This document shows, one piece after another, positions 17,149-25,997 of a stretch of DNA of 64,000 nucleotides; the first letter of the stretch is position 1; the number at the start of each line of letters is the position of its first letter. The position numbers were made by a program, and so were the translations under genes. The stretch spans positions 122,554 to 186,553 of the forward strand of contig JANQKF010000001.1 in the NCBI GenBank assembly GCA_028281285.1. Direction: 5' to 3'. The stretch comes from Cyclobacteriaceae bacterium (GTDB lineage Bacteria; Bacteroidota; Bacteroidia; Cytophagales; Cyclobacteriaceae). The notes beneath the pieces were generated by a model, which ran no database searches, was not told the origin of the DNA, and saw nothing but the letters and a program-made list of their open reading frames with translations.

Positions 17149-19449
17149 ATGAAAAGATTATTTCTATTACTGTTCATGTACGTGTTCTCTTTGAACGCCT
17201 ACAGCCAAACTGCCTACTATGATGCCCTTTACCTGGGTAAATTATCTGTTACCGAGCTTGAGAGTCTACAAGGTTATGCGGACTTTTACTTTAAATCGGG
17301 CACTGGCCAAACCTTTACCCTAGATCAGTTTAAAGGTATGGTTCAGGGAAATTCGGTTAAAGTCAAGGATAGATCCACGAATAATGATGTTCAGACCACG
17401 AACCTGTCTATTCAATACAAGGGAATAGAAGTATTGAAGTTTGGAACCGGGACTGACCAAAAAGACTTTAGCAGCATAAAATATGAATCTTCCTCAGGCA
17501 CTTTAGCTTATTCTCTTTTTCCACCATCTTTAAATCTGACTTCAGGCGAACGTGAGCAGGTAAAAGCATATTTAGATTTCTATGCAAACCCGTTTAATCC
17601 AAGTCTTAATGCGCTAAGAATAGATCAACTAAGGTCGGCTATTGAAAAGTATAATGTATGGATAAACAGCCTCCAAGCACCAAAAAGGATAAACGGGTTC
17701 AATATGTTTGCAGGAGTTGGTAGTTTATTGAAAGTATTACCACTTCCAATCGATGAAAAGTTGTCGTTCGATCCTGAAAATGAATCTAGGATTTTAGATG
17801 GCTTAACTAAATATTATTCGGAGCAATTTAAAAAGGCCCAGCTTCTTACCTATATGAATATCTTTAAGAATACCATTGGTAAGATAGGAGAACTGCAGGT
17901 CATTTTACCGGAGACTTACAAAAAACTTGAGAATGTAAATCCTTCAAAATTTCCGGATTTAGGCGGTGAGCTAAAGGAGATTTTTGATCAGGACCTACAA
18001 AACCTTCTCGACAATTTAATTGATCATATTGATAATCATGCGCGAGTTACCTCTCAAGGTGCTTACACTCATCCTAAGCCAGACAAGAACAAGACCTCTT
18101 ATCATATAAAGGACACTGAAAGTGCCAAGAAACTTGACGAAGCTCTCAAATATTTGAACGGTGCTAAAACCTCCAAACTACGCAAGAACGATCTCTTCAT
18201 TATGGTGAGGATAGCCAAAGACATTACCTCGAAACTCTCAAACAATTATCAGCTGGCAGACTTGTTGGCCTATCTCGATGCCTCCTACTTTGAATCAAAT
18301 TATATAACAACCAGAAACGGAGTCGATGAACATATAGCCTATATAGTTCATGGGATTAATTTATTTCAGAGTAACCTGCGGAAGGTTGTCAAGGCAGGAG
18401 AAACAGCTTCAGGAAATAGCTGGTTGAGCTTTGCTGAACTCAAAGAAATCAATACGCCCCAAGAAATGATGCTCTTTGCGGGTTTATTATATCAACAGGA
18501 CAAGGCCTATTTTAAAAATCTATTCTTTCCAAGAATTATTGCTCCCGGTCCAACTGAACTGCGAAACATTGAGAAAAGGATAGAAAAGATACTTTCTCTA
18601 GTGATCGAGATACAGGATTTCAAAAATGCCATTACTCAGGAAGATGAAGAAGGTAGCTATTTGAGATATATGGAAATGATCTTAAAGATGATCGAGACCC
18701 TTAACTCAAACAATGACGATATAAGCAAGGGAATGGAGTTGCTCCGTAGTACACTAAATGTTTATGATAACATAAGAAATAAGGAGTATGGCAATATTCT
18801 ATATCATAGCATCAATGTCATTAGTACCTTACTTGATGATGATCAGGTACAGGAGTTCTTGAAGGTGGTACATAGGATTGAAAAATATACTTCCTTTATG
18901 GCAGATGTAGTCAAGGCGGAAAATTCGGATGAAGTAAAAGACCTGATCGCTAAACATGCAGCGCCTCCCACTACTTTTATGCTAAAACGAGAAAGAAGTA
19001 TGGTATGGTCAATTGGTGGACATCCGGGCTATTTTATAGGAAATGAAAACCTCATTAATGATAACAAGGGGGCTAAGTTGAGTACTGGACTCACATTACC
19101 AATTGGACTAGAAGTTGCTGTTAAGACAAAACGTGGCGCTGATAACAGCAGTTCCTTGAGCCTTTTTATACAGGCTTTGGACTTAGGAGCTATACTTAAT
19201 TATAGAAATGATCAGGACGCTGAATTACCAGACAAGGTTGAGTTTTCCCAGGTGCTCTCCCTAGGTGCTAGCCTTAATTATGGATTTAAAAACTCGCCAT
19301 TAACGATCGGCTTTGGCTACCAGAGGACTCCTGAGCTCAGAAAAATCACGGTTGAAGCAAACGAAATATTTCCTAAGGGGGACAGATGGTTTTTGCGATT
19401 TGCCTGGGATATTCCCTTAATAAGCCTTTGGAAAAGTAAAAAGAGATAA
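17149..19449 (+). CDS. Large exported protein of unknown function
   Basis: A 766-residue protein not recognised. The start is set at ATG 17149, one base after the upstream stop, because it opens directly with a signal peptide (MKRLFLLLFMYVFSLNAYSQ). An in-frame TTG eight codons upstream would add residues before it. Residues about 30-600 are largely helical, with charged, coiled-coil-like stretches around 480-600. The last about 130 residues alternate short beta strands with turns (TGLTLPIGLEVAV, SLSLFIQALDLGAIL, FSQVLSLGASLNYGF, LTIGFGYQRTP, RWFLRFAWDIPL), as in small outer-membrane barrels. Partnership with the adjacent HEIGH protein is inferred from spacing. Confidence 0.7.
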   Translation: MKRLFLLLFMYVFSLNAYSQTAYYDALYLGKLSVTELESLQGYADFYFKSGTGQTFTLDQFKGMVQGNSVKVKDRSTNNDVQTTNLSIQYKGIEVLKFGTGTDQKDFSSIKYESSSGTLAYSLFPPSLNLTSGEREQVKAYLDFYANPFNPSLNALRIDQLRSAIEKYNVWINSLQAPKRINGFNMFAGVGSLLKVLPLPIDEKLSFDPENESRILDGLTKYYSEQFKKAQLLTYMNIFKNTIGKIGELQVILPETYKKLENVNPSKFPDLGGELKEIFDQDLQNLLDNLIDHIDNHARVTSQGAYTHPKPDKNKTSYHIKDTESAKKLDEALKYLNGAKTSKLRKNDLFIMVRIAKDITSKLSNNYQLADLLAYLDASYFESNYITTRNGVDEHIAYIVHGINLFQSNLRKVVKAGETASGNSWLSFAELKEINTPQEMMLFAGLLYQQDKAYFKNLFFPRIIAPGPTELRNIEKRIEKILSLVIEIQDFKNAITQEDEEGSYLRYMEMILKMIETLNSNNDDISKGMELLRSTLNVYDNIRNKEYGNILYHSINVISTLLDDDQVQEFLKVVHRIEKYTSFMADVVKAENSDEVKDLIAKHAAPPTTFMLKRERSMVWSIGGHPGYFIGNENLINDNKGAKLSTGLTLPIGLEVAVKTKRGADNSSSLSLFIQALDLGAILNYRNDQDAELPDKVEFSQVLSLGASLNYGFKNSPLTIGFGYQRTPELRKITVEANEIFPKGDRWFLRFAWDIPLISLWKSKKR

Positions 19450-19513
19450 GTTCAATATTTCTTAGGCCGCTTATCTCTATTGACCAATCCAATTTAAGAT
19501 TCCGGTAGACCGT

Positions 19514-19544
19514 TTTGTCACTTTCTAGTTTCAGCTTAATTTCA
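19514..19544 (+). promoter_or_regulatory. Candidate promoter of menB
   Basis: TTTG (19514-19517), 19 bases, then TAATTTCA (19537-19544) follow the Bacteroidota pattern with two mismatches in the downstream box, 17 bases before the menB ATG. Confidence 0.45.
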
Positions 19545-19560
19545 CGACAAATCCAAAACT

Positions 19561-20406
19561 ATGAGCAAGGTCAACTGGCAAACCGTCAAGGAGTACGAAG
19601 ATATCACCTATAAAAAATCCGGAGATGGGGTGGCTAGAATAGCCTTTAACCGTCCCGAAGTAAGAAATGCGTTTCGGCCCAAAACCGTGGCAGAACTATT
19701 TGAGGCATTTCTTGATGCCCGAGAGGACACTTCTATTGGGGTTGTTCTTCTTTCTGGTGAAGGACCATCTCCTAAAGACGGTGGTTGGGCCTTTTGTTCC
19801 GGAGGTGATCAAAAAGCTCGTGGACATCAAGGCTATGTAGATGATGATGGCATGCCCAGACTCAATATTCTTGAAGTACAACGACTCATTCGCTTTATGC
19901 CTAAGGTAGTCATCTGTGTGGCTCCCGGCTGGGCCGTTGGAGGGGGGCATAGTCTTCATACAGTCTGCGATCTTACGCTTGCCAGTAAAGAACATGCCAT
20001 TTTTAAACAGACCGATGCTGATGTAACGAGCTTTGACGGTGGTTATGGGTCGGCCTATTTGGCGAAGATGGTAGGCCAAAAAAGAGCAAGGGAAATCTTC
20101 TTCCTGGGAAGAAATTATTCTGCGCAGGAGGCTTTTGAAATGGGAATGGTGAATGCGGTAATCCCACATGATGAACTTGAAGATACCGCTTATGACTGGG
20201 CACAGGAAATTCTCGAAAAGTCCCCAACATCTATCAAAATGCTCAAGTTTGCCTTCAACCTTACTGATGATGGAATGGTTGGGCAACAAGTTTTTGCAGG
20301 AGAAGCGACACGTCTTGCCTACATGACGGATGAGGCAAAAGAGGGCCGTGATGCATTTTTGGAAAAGAGAAAGCCCGATTTCAAAAAAATCAAATGGATT
20401 CCCTGA
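19561..20406 (+). CDS. menB: 1,4-dihydroxy-2-naphthoyl-CoA synthase
   Basis: MenB closes the second ring of menaquinone by converting o-succinylbenzoyl-CoA to 1,4-dihydroxy-2-naphthoyl-CoA. The 281 residues match the family through RPEVRNAFRP, CSGGDQKARGHQGY, the oxyanion-hole region GWAVGGGHSLH, SFDGGYGSAYLAKMVGQKRAREIFFLGR and the tail GRDAFLEKRKPDF. The stretch QTDADVTSFDGG carries an aspartate where bicarbonate-dependent (E. coli-type) enzymes have glycine, so this should be a bicarbonate-independent type II MenB. The gene is separated from other men genes and lies between an uncharacterised pair and a CoA-transferase. Confidence 0.95.
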   Translation: MSKVNWQTVKEYEDITYKKSGDGVARIAFNRPEVRNAFRPKTVAELFEAFLDAREDTSIGVVLLSGEGPSPKDGGWAFCSGGDQKARGHQGYVDDDGMPRLNILEVQRLIRFMPKVVICVAPGWAVGGGHSLHTVCDLTLASKEHAIFKQTDADVTSFDGGYGSAYLAKMVGQKRAREIFFLGRNYSAQEAFEMGMVNAVIPHDELEDTAYDWAQEILEKSPTSIKMLKFAFNLTDDGMVGQQVFAGEATRLAYMTDEAKEGRDAFLEKRKPDFKKIKWIP

Positions 20407-20506
20407 CAGGTGTAGTTGACGACAGAAAGATTTTATAAACTAAGACCTTTGATGATTCGGATTGTGCCCCTACCTTTCCGGCCGATCACAGTCATCATTA
20501 CCTTCT

Positions 20507-21778
20507 ATGAGATGCTCTTCCGCCCAAGAGGCAGTTTCCCAAATTGAATCCAATCAGAATGTCTTTGTCCACACTGCCAGTGCGACACCCGTTGCATTGG
20601 TAAAAGCATTGGCCGAACGCAAGGGTCAGCTCACTGGAGTAGGCATTTACCACCTTCATACTGAGGGTCCGGCACCATATACAGAGTTGGGGATGGAAGA
20701 GTCGTTTAATGTCAACTCTTTGTTTATCGGAGCCAATTGTCGTAAGTCGATCCATGAGGGACGGACGCATTTCATACCTAGCTTTTTGAGCGAGGTTCCT
20801 ATTATGATTAGGAATGGGGTAATACCAATTGATGTGGCCCTGATTCAGGTTTCGGCTCCGGATGTTCATGGATTTTGCTCTCTGGGAGTTTCGGTAGATG
20901 CCACAAAAGCAGCGATAGACACTGCCTCCATGATTATTGCTCAGATCAACCCTAAAATGCCTCGCACACATGGCGATGGGTTGGTGCATATTGATCGCTT
21001 TGCCGCATATGTTGAATTGGAGGAAGATCTTCCGGAACATGTTTTAGGAGAGCCTAGCGAGGAGGAAAAACAAATCGGTCGTCACATTGCAGAATTGATT
21101 GAAGACCGATCTACTCTTCAGACCGGGATTGGAGCAATCCCGAATGCCGTTCTTGCTGCTTTAGGCAACCACAAAGACCTTGGAATCCATACCGAAATGT
21201 TCTCGGATGGTGTTGTTCCCTTAGTTGAGAAGGGTGTCATTACTAACAAGTATAAGACTAAGCATAGAGGAATATTGGTTTCGTCTTTTGTGATAGGGTC
21301 TAAAAAGCTCTATGATTTCGTAGATGACAATCCAATGGTAAGGATGCTTGATGTGGAGTACGTCAATGATACTACTGTGATCCGTAAGCTGCCAAAGATG
21401 ATTGCTATTAATAGCGCCATTGAAATTGACATCACTGGGCAAGTTTGTGCCGATTCCATTGGTACAGCCATGTATTCAGGAGTTGGTGGACAGATGGATT
21501 TTATCAGAGGCGCATCATTGTCTCCGGGTGGTAAGCCCATTATTGCTTTAACATCTACCACCAGAAAAGGAGACTCGAAGATAAGTGCCGTTTTGAAACC
21601 AGGTGCCGGAGTAGTGACTACCCGTGCCCACGTGCAATATGTAGTAACGGAGTATGGAGTGGTGAATGTTTATGGCAAAAACCTCAAGGAAAGAGCCAGG
21701 GCTCTTATCTCAATAGCACATCCGGACCATCGCGAAGAATTAGAGCGAGAGGCACTCAGTCGTTATAAGCGACTTTGA
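20507..21778 (+). CDS. Acetyl-CoA hydrolase/transferase family (4-hydroxybutyrate CoA-transferase-like)
   Basis: A family I CoA-transferase of 424 residues when started at ATG 20507, which gives the usual family length; an in-frame TTG at 20462 would add 15 residues without homology-like character. The N-terminal half has SATPVALVKAL and IYHLHTEGPAPY. The C-terminal half has QTGIGAIPNAVLAAL, HTEMFSDGVVPLVEKG with the likely catalytic glutamate, GGQMDFIRGA and VVTTRAHVQYVVTEYGV. Members move CoA between acetate and another acid or hydrolyse acetyl-CoA; substrate is not resolvable. It follows menB by 100 bp in the same direction and may be cotranscribed. Confidence 0.88.
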   Translation: MRCSSAQEAVSQIESNQNVFVHTASATPVALVKALAERKGQLTGVGIYHLHTEGPAPYTELGMEESFNVNSLFIGANCRKSIHEGRTHFIPSFLSEVPIMIRNGVIPIDVALIQVSAPDVHGFCSLGVSVDATKAAIDTASMIIAQINPKMPRTHGDGLVHIDRFAAYVELEEDLPEHVLGEPSEEEKQIGRHIAELIEDRSTLQTGIGAIPNAVLAALGNHKDLGIHTEMFSDGVVPLVEKGVITNKYKTKHRGILVSSFVIGSKKLYDFVDDNPMVRMLDVEYVNDTTVIRKLPKMIAINSAIEIDITGQVCADSIGTAMYSGVGGQMDFIRGASLSPGGKPIIALTSTTRKGDSKISAVLKPGAGVVTTRAHVQYVVTEYGVVNVYGKNLKERARALISIAHPDHREELEREALSRYKRL

Positions 21779-21838
21779 CAAACGGCCTTCAAAGGACGCG
21801 ATAATCTCTTATATTGGGTTAGAATCAAACCTTCTCAA

Positions 21839-23383
21839 ATGAAGCGGCTATTTTACTATCTGGCGGTGGCTATTTTTTTCGCGAGCTGCACATCAGAAGA
21901 GCAACCGAACCGACCTAATATTATTTACATTCTTGCGGATGATCTTGGTTATGGAGAATTGGGAATCTATGGACAGACCAAAATCCAAACCCCAAATATT
22001 GATGCCTTGGCAAAGTCGGGCATGATCTTTACGCAACACTATTCAGGTGCCCCGGTATGTGCTCCTGCTCGATACATGTTGATGACCGGTAAGCATCCGG
22101 GTAATGCTCATATTAGAGGGAACGATGAATGGGCAGCTCGAGGAGAAGTATGGAACTATGAGAAGGCAGTCAACGATCCAAATTTGGAAGGTCAACGCCC
22201 GATTCCTGATGGCACTTTGACGGTGGGAAATGTTCTTCAACAGGCTGGGTACAAAACGGCTATTGTAGGCAAGTGGGGATTGGGTGCCCCATTGACTGAG
22301 GGAATTCCCAATAATAGAGGCTTTGATTTTTTCTATGGATACAATTGTCAACGACAAGCACACCAGCTCTACCCCAAACACTTATGGAAGAATAAAGAGA
22401 AGATATGGACAAATAATGAGTTGGTGGCTCCCAGGCAAAAACTTCCTGAAGGAGCGGATCCTTATGATCCCACTAGTTATGATAAATTCAATAAACAGCC
22501 GGATTATGCGCCTGCCTTGATGCAAACTGAAGTACTTAATTTTATCGAAGAGAATAAAGACGATCCCTTCTTTCTCTACTATGCTACTCCAATTCCGCAT
22601 CTTCCGATTCAGGTTCCTCAAGAATATACCGATCGGTATATTAAGCTCTGGGGGGAAGAAGAACCTTATATTGGTGATCGTGGTTATTTCCCACATCGGT
22701 ACCCTAAGGCTGCCTATGCAGGCATGATTACCTACCTGGACGATCAGATCGGAGAGTTGGTAGCAAAACTTAAAGAACTTGGGTTGTACGAAAATACATT
22801 GATCATTTTCACCAGTGATAATGGGCCAACATACACCGGGGGAGTAGATGCACAGCATTTCGAAAGTGCTGCTCCATTTGAAACGGCTTATGGTCGTACC
22901 AAAGGGTTCACTTACGAAGGTGGGATACGTGTCCCTATGATCGCATCATGGCCAGGCAAGATTGCCGCTGGCTCCAAGACGGATCACATTTCTGTTTTCT
23001 GGGATTTTATGGCTACTGCTGGAGAATTGACTAATTCTGAAGTTCCTGAAAATGATGGGGTAAGTTATTTGCCCACCCTCTTGGGAACAGGAGATCAACA
23101 GGACCGTGAATACCTTTACTGGGAATTTCCGGAGTATCAGGGTCAACAGGCGGTGCGGATGGGTAATTGGAAAGGAATCAGGAAGGAGATCAAAAAAGGA
23201 AACATGAAGTTGGAGCTTTATGATCTCAGTAATGATCCTGCTGAACAAAATGACATCGCTGATCAACACCCGGATATCATCAAGAAGATGGAAGACATTA
23301 TGGTGAAGGAACATACTTCAGCTACGCTCGATCGATTTAAGATGACCCAACTTGGTGATGTGATGACCGGAAATACAAACTGA
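21839..23383 (+). CDS. Secreted sulfatase lipoprotein, Cys-type (S3)
   Basis: A 514-residue arylsulfatase A-like enzyme. The lipoprotein signal ends FFASC (Cys17). YILADDLGYGELG gives the metal-binding aspartates 34-35, and Cys74 in CAPAR is the predicted formylglycine, followed by YMLMTGKHPG. VGKWGLGAP replaces the usual GKWHLG (the His becomes Gly), and HFESAAPF lies in a long insertion. TIPHLPIQ-like (TPIPHLPIQVP) and IIFTSDNGPT complete the pocket. It begins a tightly packed operon: its stop is one base before the PhoD-like gene. The GKWGLG change is unusual among the six sulfatases here and could affect substrate contact. Confidence 0.92.
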   Translation: MKRLFYYLAVAIFFASCTSEEQPNRPNIIYILADDLGYGELGIYGQTKIQTPNIDALAKSGMIFTQHYSGAPVCAPARYMLMTGKHPGNAHIRGNDEWAARGEVWNYEKAVNDPNLEGQRPIPDGTLTVGNVLQQAGYKTAIVGKWGLGAPLTEGIPNNRGFDFFYGYNCQRQAHQLYPKHLWKNKEKIWTNNELVAPRQKLPEGADPYDPTSYDKFNKQPDYAPALMQTEVLNFIEENKDDPFFLYYATPIPHLPIQVPQEYTDRYIKLWGEEEPYIGDRGYFPHRYPKAAYAGMITYLDDQIGELVAKLKELGLYENTLIIFTSDNGPTYTGGVDAQHFESAAPFETAYGRTKGFTYEGGIRVPMIASWPGKIAAGSKTDHISVFWDFMATAGELTNSEVPENDGVSYLPTLLGTGDQQDREYLYWEFPEYQGQQAVRMGNWKGIRKEIKKGNMKLELYDLSNDPAEQNDIADQHPDIIKKMEDIMVKEHTSATLDRFKMTQLGDVMTGNTN

Positions 23384-23384
23384 C

Positions 23385-25997
23385 ATGAAGAAGCTAATTC
23401 TCCTAATTCCAATCCTATTTCTGGGTGCATGCGATTTTTCCAAGGATGATGTATTTCAATTTTCCGATGTGGACCGCACCTGGGCTGGACCTGAATTTTG
23501 GGCCAATCGTTTACAGGACTGGAAACTTGAAAATGGCCAATTGGTTTGCCTCAATGGTGAGAACCCAATGCGTACGGTTCATTTACTAACTCGGAGTTTG
23601 TCTGCTCGCGAGGAGGCCTTCACCATGTCTGTTGACATTCAATCCTTGGATTCTTTAGGTCCTGATGCAAGTTCAGGATTCCTGATCGGAGCCGGTCAGG
23701 ATTACCGACAAGCCGCATTGATTCATCATAGCTATGGCAAGAACGGAGGGGTATATATTGGATTAAGTGCCTCAGGTCAGCTCTTTGTACGGGATTTTGA
23801 AACGGAAAACGAATTGTTTGCTGAAAGCAATTTGAATCTTGAACCCTACGATGACCCTATTCAATTGTCCGTTGAGGTGAACTCCTCAGGCGAAACGATT
23901 GTCTTTGTCAACTCAAATAACTCACAAATTGAGAGACTTGAATTGATGATACCTACTGACAGATTGATAGGAAGTATTGCGCTCGTTTCGCATCCTGATC
24001 AGAATACCAAAAGTGGCAGGTTTGCTTTTGACAATTGGTCGATCTTTGGAAAGAAGATTGATCAAAATAATGAGCGAAATGGTGGTCCCATTATTGGAAG
24101 TCAGCATACGGTTCATGACAATATTTTGAAATTGACAGCTCAGCTTATGCCTATTGGTGAAGAGGACGATGGCAAGGTTGGCTTGGAAATCAAGGAAGGC
24201 GATGATTGGATTTTGATCCAGGAAGCGGAGGTGATTCGCTATGGGTTTACAGCAAACTTTAGAATCGAAAATTGGGACGATACCATGGACCAAGAGTATC
24301 GACTAAGCTTTTTCTTGAAAGAAGGGGGCGAGGATCAAGCCTTTTACAAATACGGCACCATCCGCAAAAACCCGGTAGACAAGAAAGAACTGGTGGTTGC
24401 CGCCTTCACGGGTAATCACAATAATGTGAGACCTAATCCAAATCGTTGGGGAGGAGTCAATTCAGGCAAATTCCCATGGGATTGGGGTTTATGGTTTCCG
24501 CATAATGATTTGATCGAAAACCTCAAGTGGCATGAGCCTGATGTACTTTTCTTTAGTGGTGATCAGGTTTATGAAGGTGCAAGCCCTACATGGGCGGATA
24601 GAGCCAATGGACACCTGGATTACTTGTACAAGTGGTACCTCTGGTGTTGGGCTTTTGGCGATTTAACGGCCGAAATTCCCACGATCAGCATTCCGGATGA
24701 TCATGATGTCTACCACGGAAATATCTGGGGAGCCGGTGGGCGGAAGGCAGAGCCAGGTCCGTATGGTGGCACTGCACAGGATGGTGGAGGTTATCGCATG
24801 CCGGCAGAGTGGGTGAACATGGTCGAGCGAACGCAGACTTCCCATTTACCCGACCCGTTCGACCCGGGATCAGTAGAACAAGGCATTGGCACATATTTCA
24901 CCGACTTGTCCTATGGCGGGGTGAGTTTTGCAATTCTGGAAGATCGCAAGTTCAAGTCGCCACCCAAGACCTTCTTACCAAAAGCCAACGTAGTTAATGG
25001 ATGGGCATTAAATAGAAACTTTAATGCGAAAACTGAATCCGATGCTAAGGGTGCTATTTTACTGGGAGACCGGCAGTTGCATTTTCTTGAAAACTGGGCA
25101 CGTGATTGGGATCAGGATACCCAAATGAAAGCGGTGTTGTCTCAAACAATTTTTGCCGATGTGGTTACCTTACCATCCACTGAGATTAATGATTCCAATT
25201 TTCCGCGACTTGAAATTTATGAGAAAGGAGCCTACGCACCTGATGATGTTCCTGCTGCCGACATGGACTCAAACGGCTGGCCGAAAACCGGACGAGATAA
25301 AGCGGTCAGAACCATAAGAAAGGCTTTTGCTGTACACATTGCCGGAGATCAACATTTGGGAAGCACTATTCAATATGGAGTGGAAGAATATAATGACTCA
25401 GGTTTTGCCTTGTGTGTACCATCGATCGCCAATTTCTATCCTAGACGATGGTTTCCGAAAGAGCCCGGGAAAAATCGAAAACCGGGAGCACCTAAAAACA
25501 CAGGTGAATTTGAGGATGGCTTTGGAAATAAGATGACGGTTCACGCGGTTTCAAATCCATACATCAGTGGCATTGAACCGGCCGAGTTACACGACAAAGC
25601 GGCAGGCTATGGCATTGTCAGATTCAATAAATCGAATCGAGAAATCACCATGGAGAATTGGCCCCGATGGGCAAATCCCAACGATGGTCATGGTCCTTAT
25701 GATGGTTGGCCTGTTAGATTTAATCAAATGGACAATTATGGAAAAAAGGCTGCTGGTTATCTTCCGAAGTTAACTGTATCCGGAATCGATGATCCTGTGG
25801 TACAAGTCTATGATGAAACGGACAACGGGCTGGTCTATACTGTGCGCATCAAAGGAAATTCATTCCGGCCAAAAGTGTTCAGGACCTCGCATTCCTATGG
25901 GATATCCGTAGGCGCCTATTCGGGGGATCCTAAAACTCAGACTTTCACCGGAGTCATGGTCGATGCCAATGGTGAACTAACCGTCAATTATCAATGA
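23385..25997 (+). CDS. PhoD-like metallophosphatase lipoprotein with N-terminal lectin-like domain
   Basis: An 870-residue lipoprotein (LFLGAC, Cys at about 16). Residues about 30-225 form a concanavalin/laminin-G-like beta sandwich. About 340-770 form a PhoD-type calcineurin-fold phosphatase, with metal-site motifs FSGDQVYEG (Asp393), PDDHDVYHG (438-441) and AGDQHLGS (Asp655, His657). The N-terminal extension makes it much longer than ordinary PhoD. PhoD enzymes hydrolyse phosphodiesters or phosphomonoesters outside the cell. It lies between two sulfatases, with a 1-base gap before it and a 4-base overlap after it, so it may remove phosphate or phosphodiester groups from the same polymer. 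That role is inference. Confidence 0.85.
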   Translation: MKKLILLIPILFLGACDFSKDDVFQFSDVDRTWAGPEFWANRLQDWKLENGQLVCLNGENPMRTVHLLTRSLSAREEAFTMSVDIQSLDSLGPDASSGFLIGAGQDYRQAALIHHSYGKNGGVYIGLSASGQLFVRDFETENELFAESNLNLEPYDDPIQLSVEVNSSGETIVFVNSNNSQIERLELMIPTDRLIGSIALVSHPDQNTKSGRFAFDNWSIFGKKIDQNNERNGGPIIGSQHTVHDNILKLTAQLMPIGEEDDGKVGLEIKEGDDWILIQEAEVIRYGFTANFRIENWDDTMDQEYRLSFFLKEGGEDQAFYKYGTIRKNPVDKKELVVAAFTGNHNNVRPNPNRWGGVNSGKFPWDWGLWFPHNDLIENLKWHEPDVLFFSGDQVYEGASPTWADRANGHLDYLYKWYLWCWAFGDLTAEIPTISIPDDHDVYHGNIWGAGGRKAEPGPYGGTAQDGGGYRMPAEWVNMVERTQTSHLPDPFDPGSVEQGIGTYFTDLSYGGVSFAILEDRKFKSPPKTFLPKANVVNGWALNRNFNAKTESDAKGAILLGDRQLHFLENWARDWDQDTQMKAVLSQTIFADVVTLPSTEINDSNFPRLEIYEKGAYAPDDVPAADMDSNGWPKTGRDKAVRTIRKAFAVHIAGDQHLGSTIQYGVEEYNDSGFALCVPSIANFYPRRWFPKEPGKNRKPGAPKNTGEFEDGFGNKMTVHAVSNPYISGIEPAELHDKAAGYGIVRFNKSNREITMENWPRWANPNDGHGPYDGWPVRFNQMDNYGKKAAGYLPKLTVSGIDDPVVQVYDETDNGLVYTVRIKGNSFRPKVFRTSHSYGISVGAYSGDPKTQTFTGVMVDANGELTVNYQ

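Noticed and set aside
19696..20289. 197-residue open frame antisense to menB
   Set aside because: It lies wholly opposite a certain gene, has a low-complexity mixed composition with no domain, and is a frame shadow.
20498..21040. 180-residue open frame antisense to the CoA-transferase
   Set aside because: Fully covered by the family-matching plus-strand gene; no recognisable motif.
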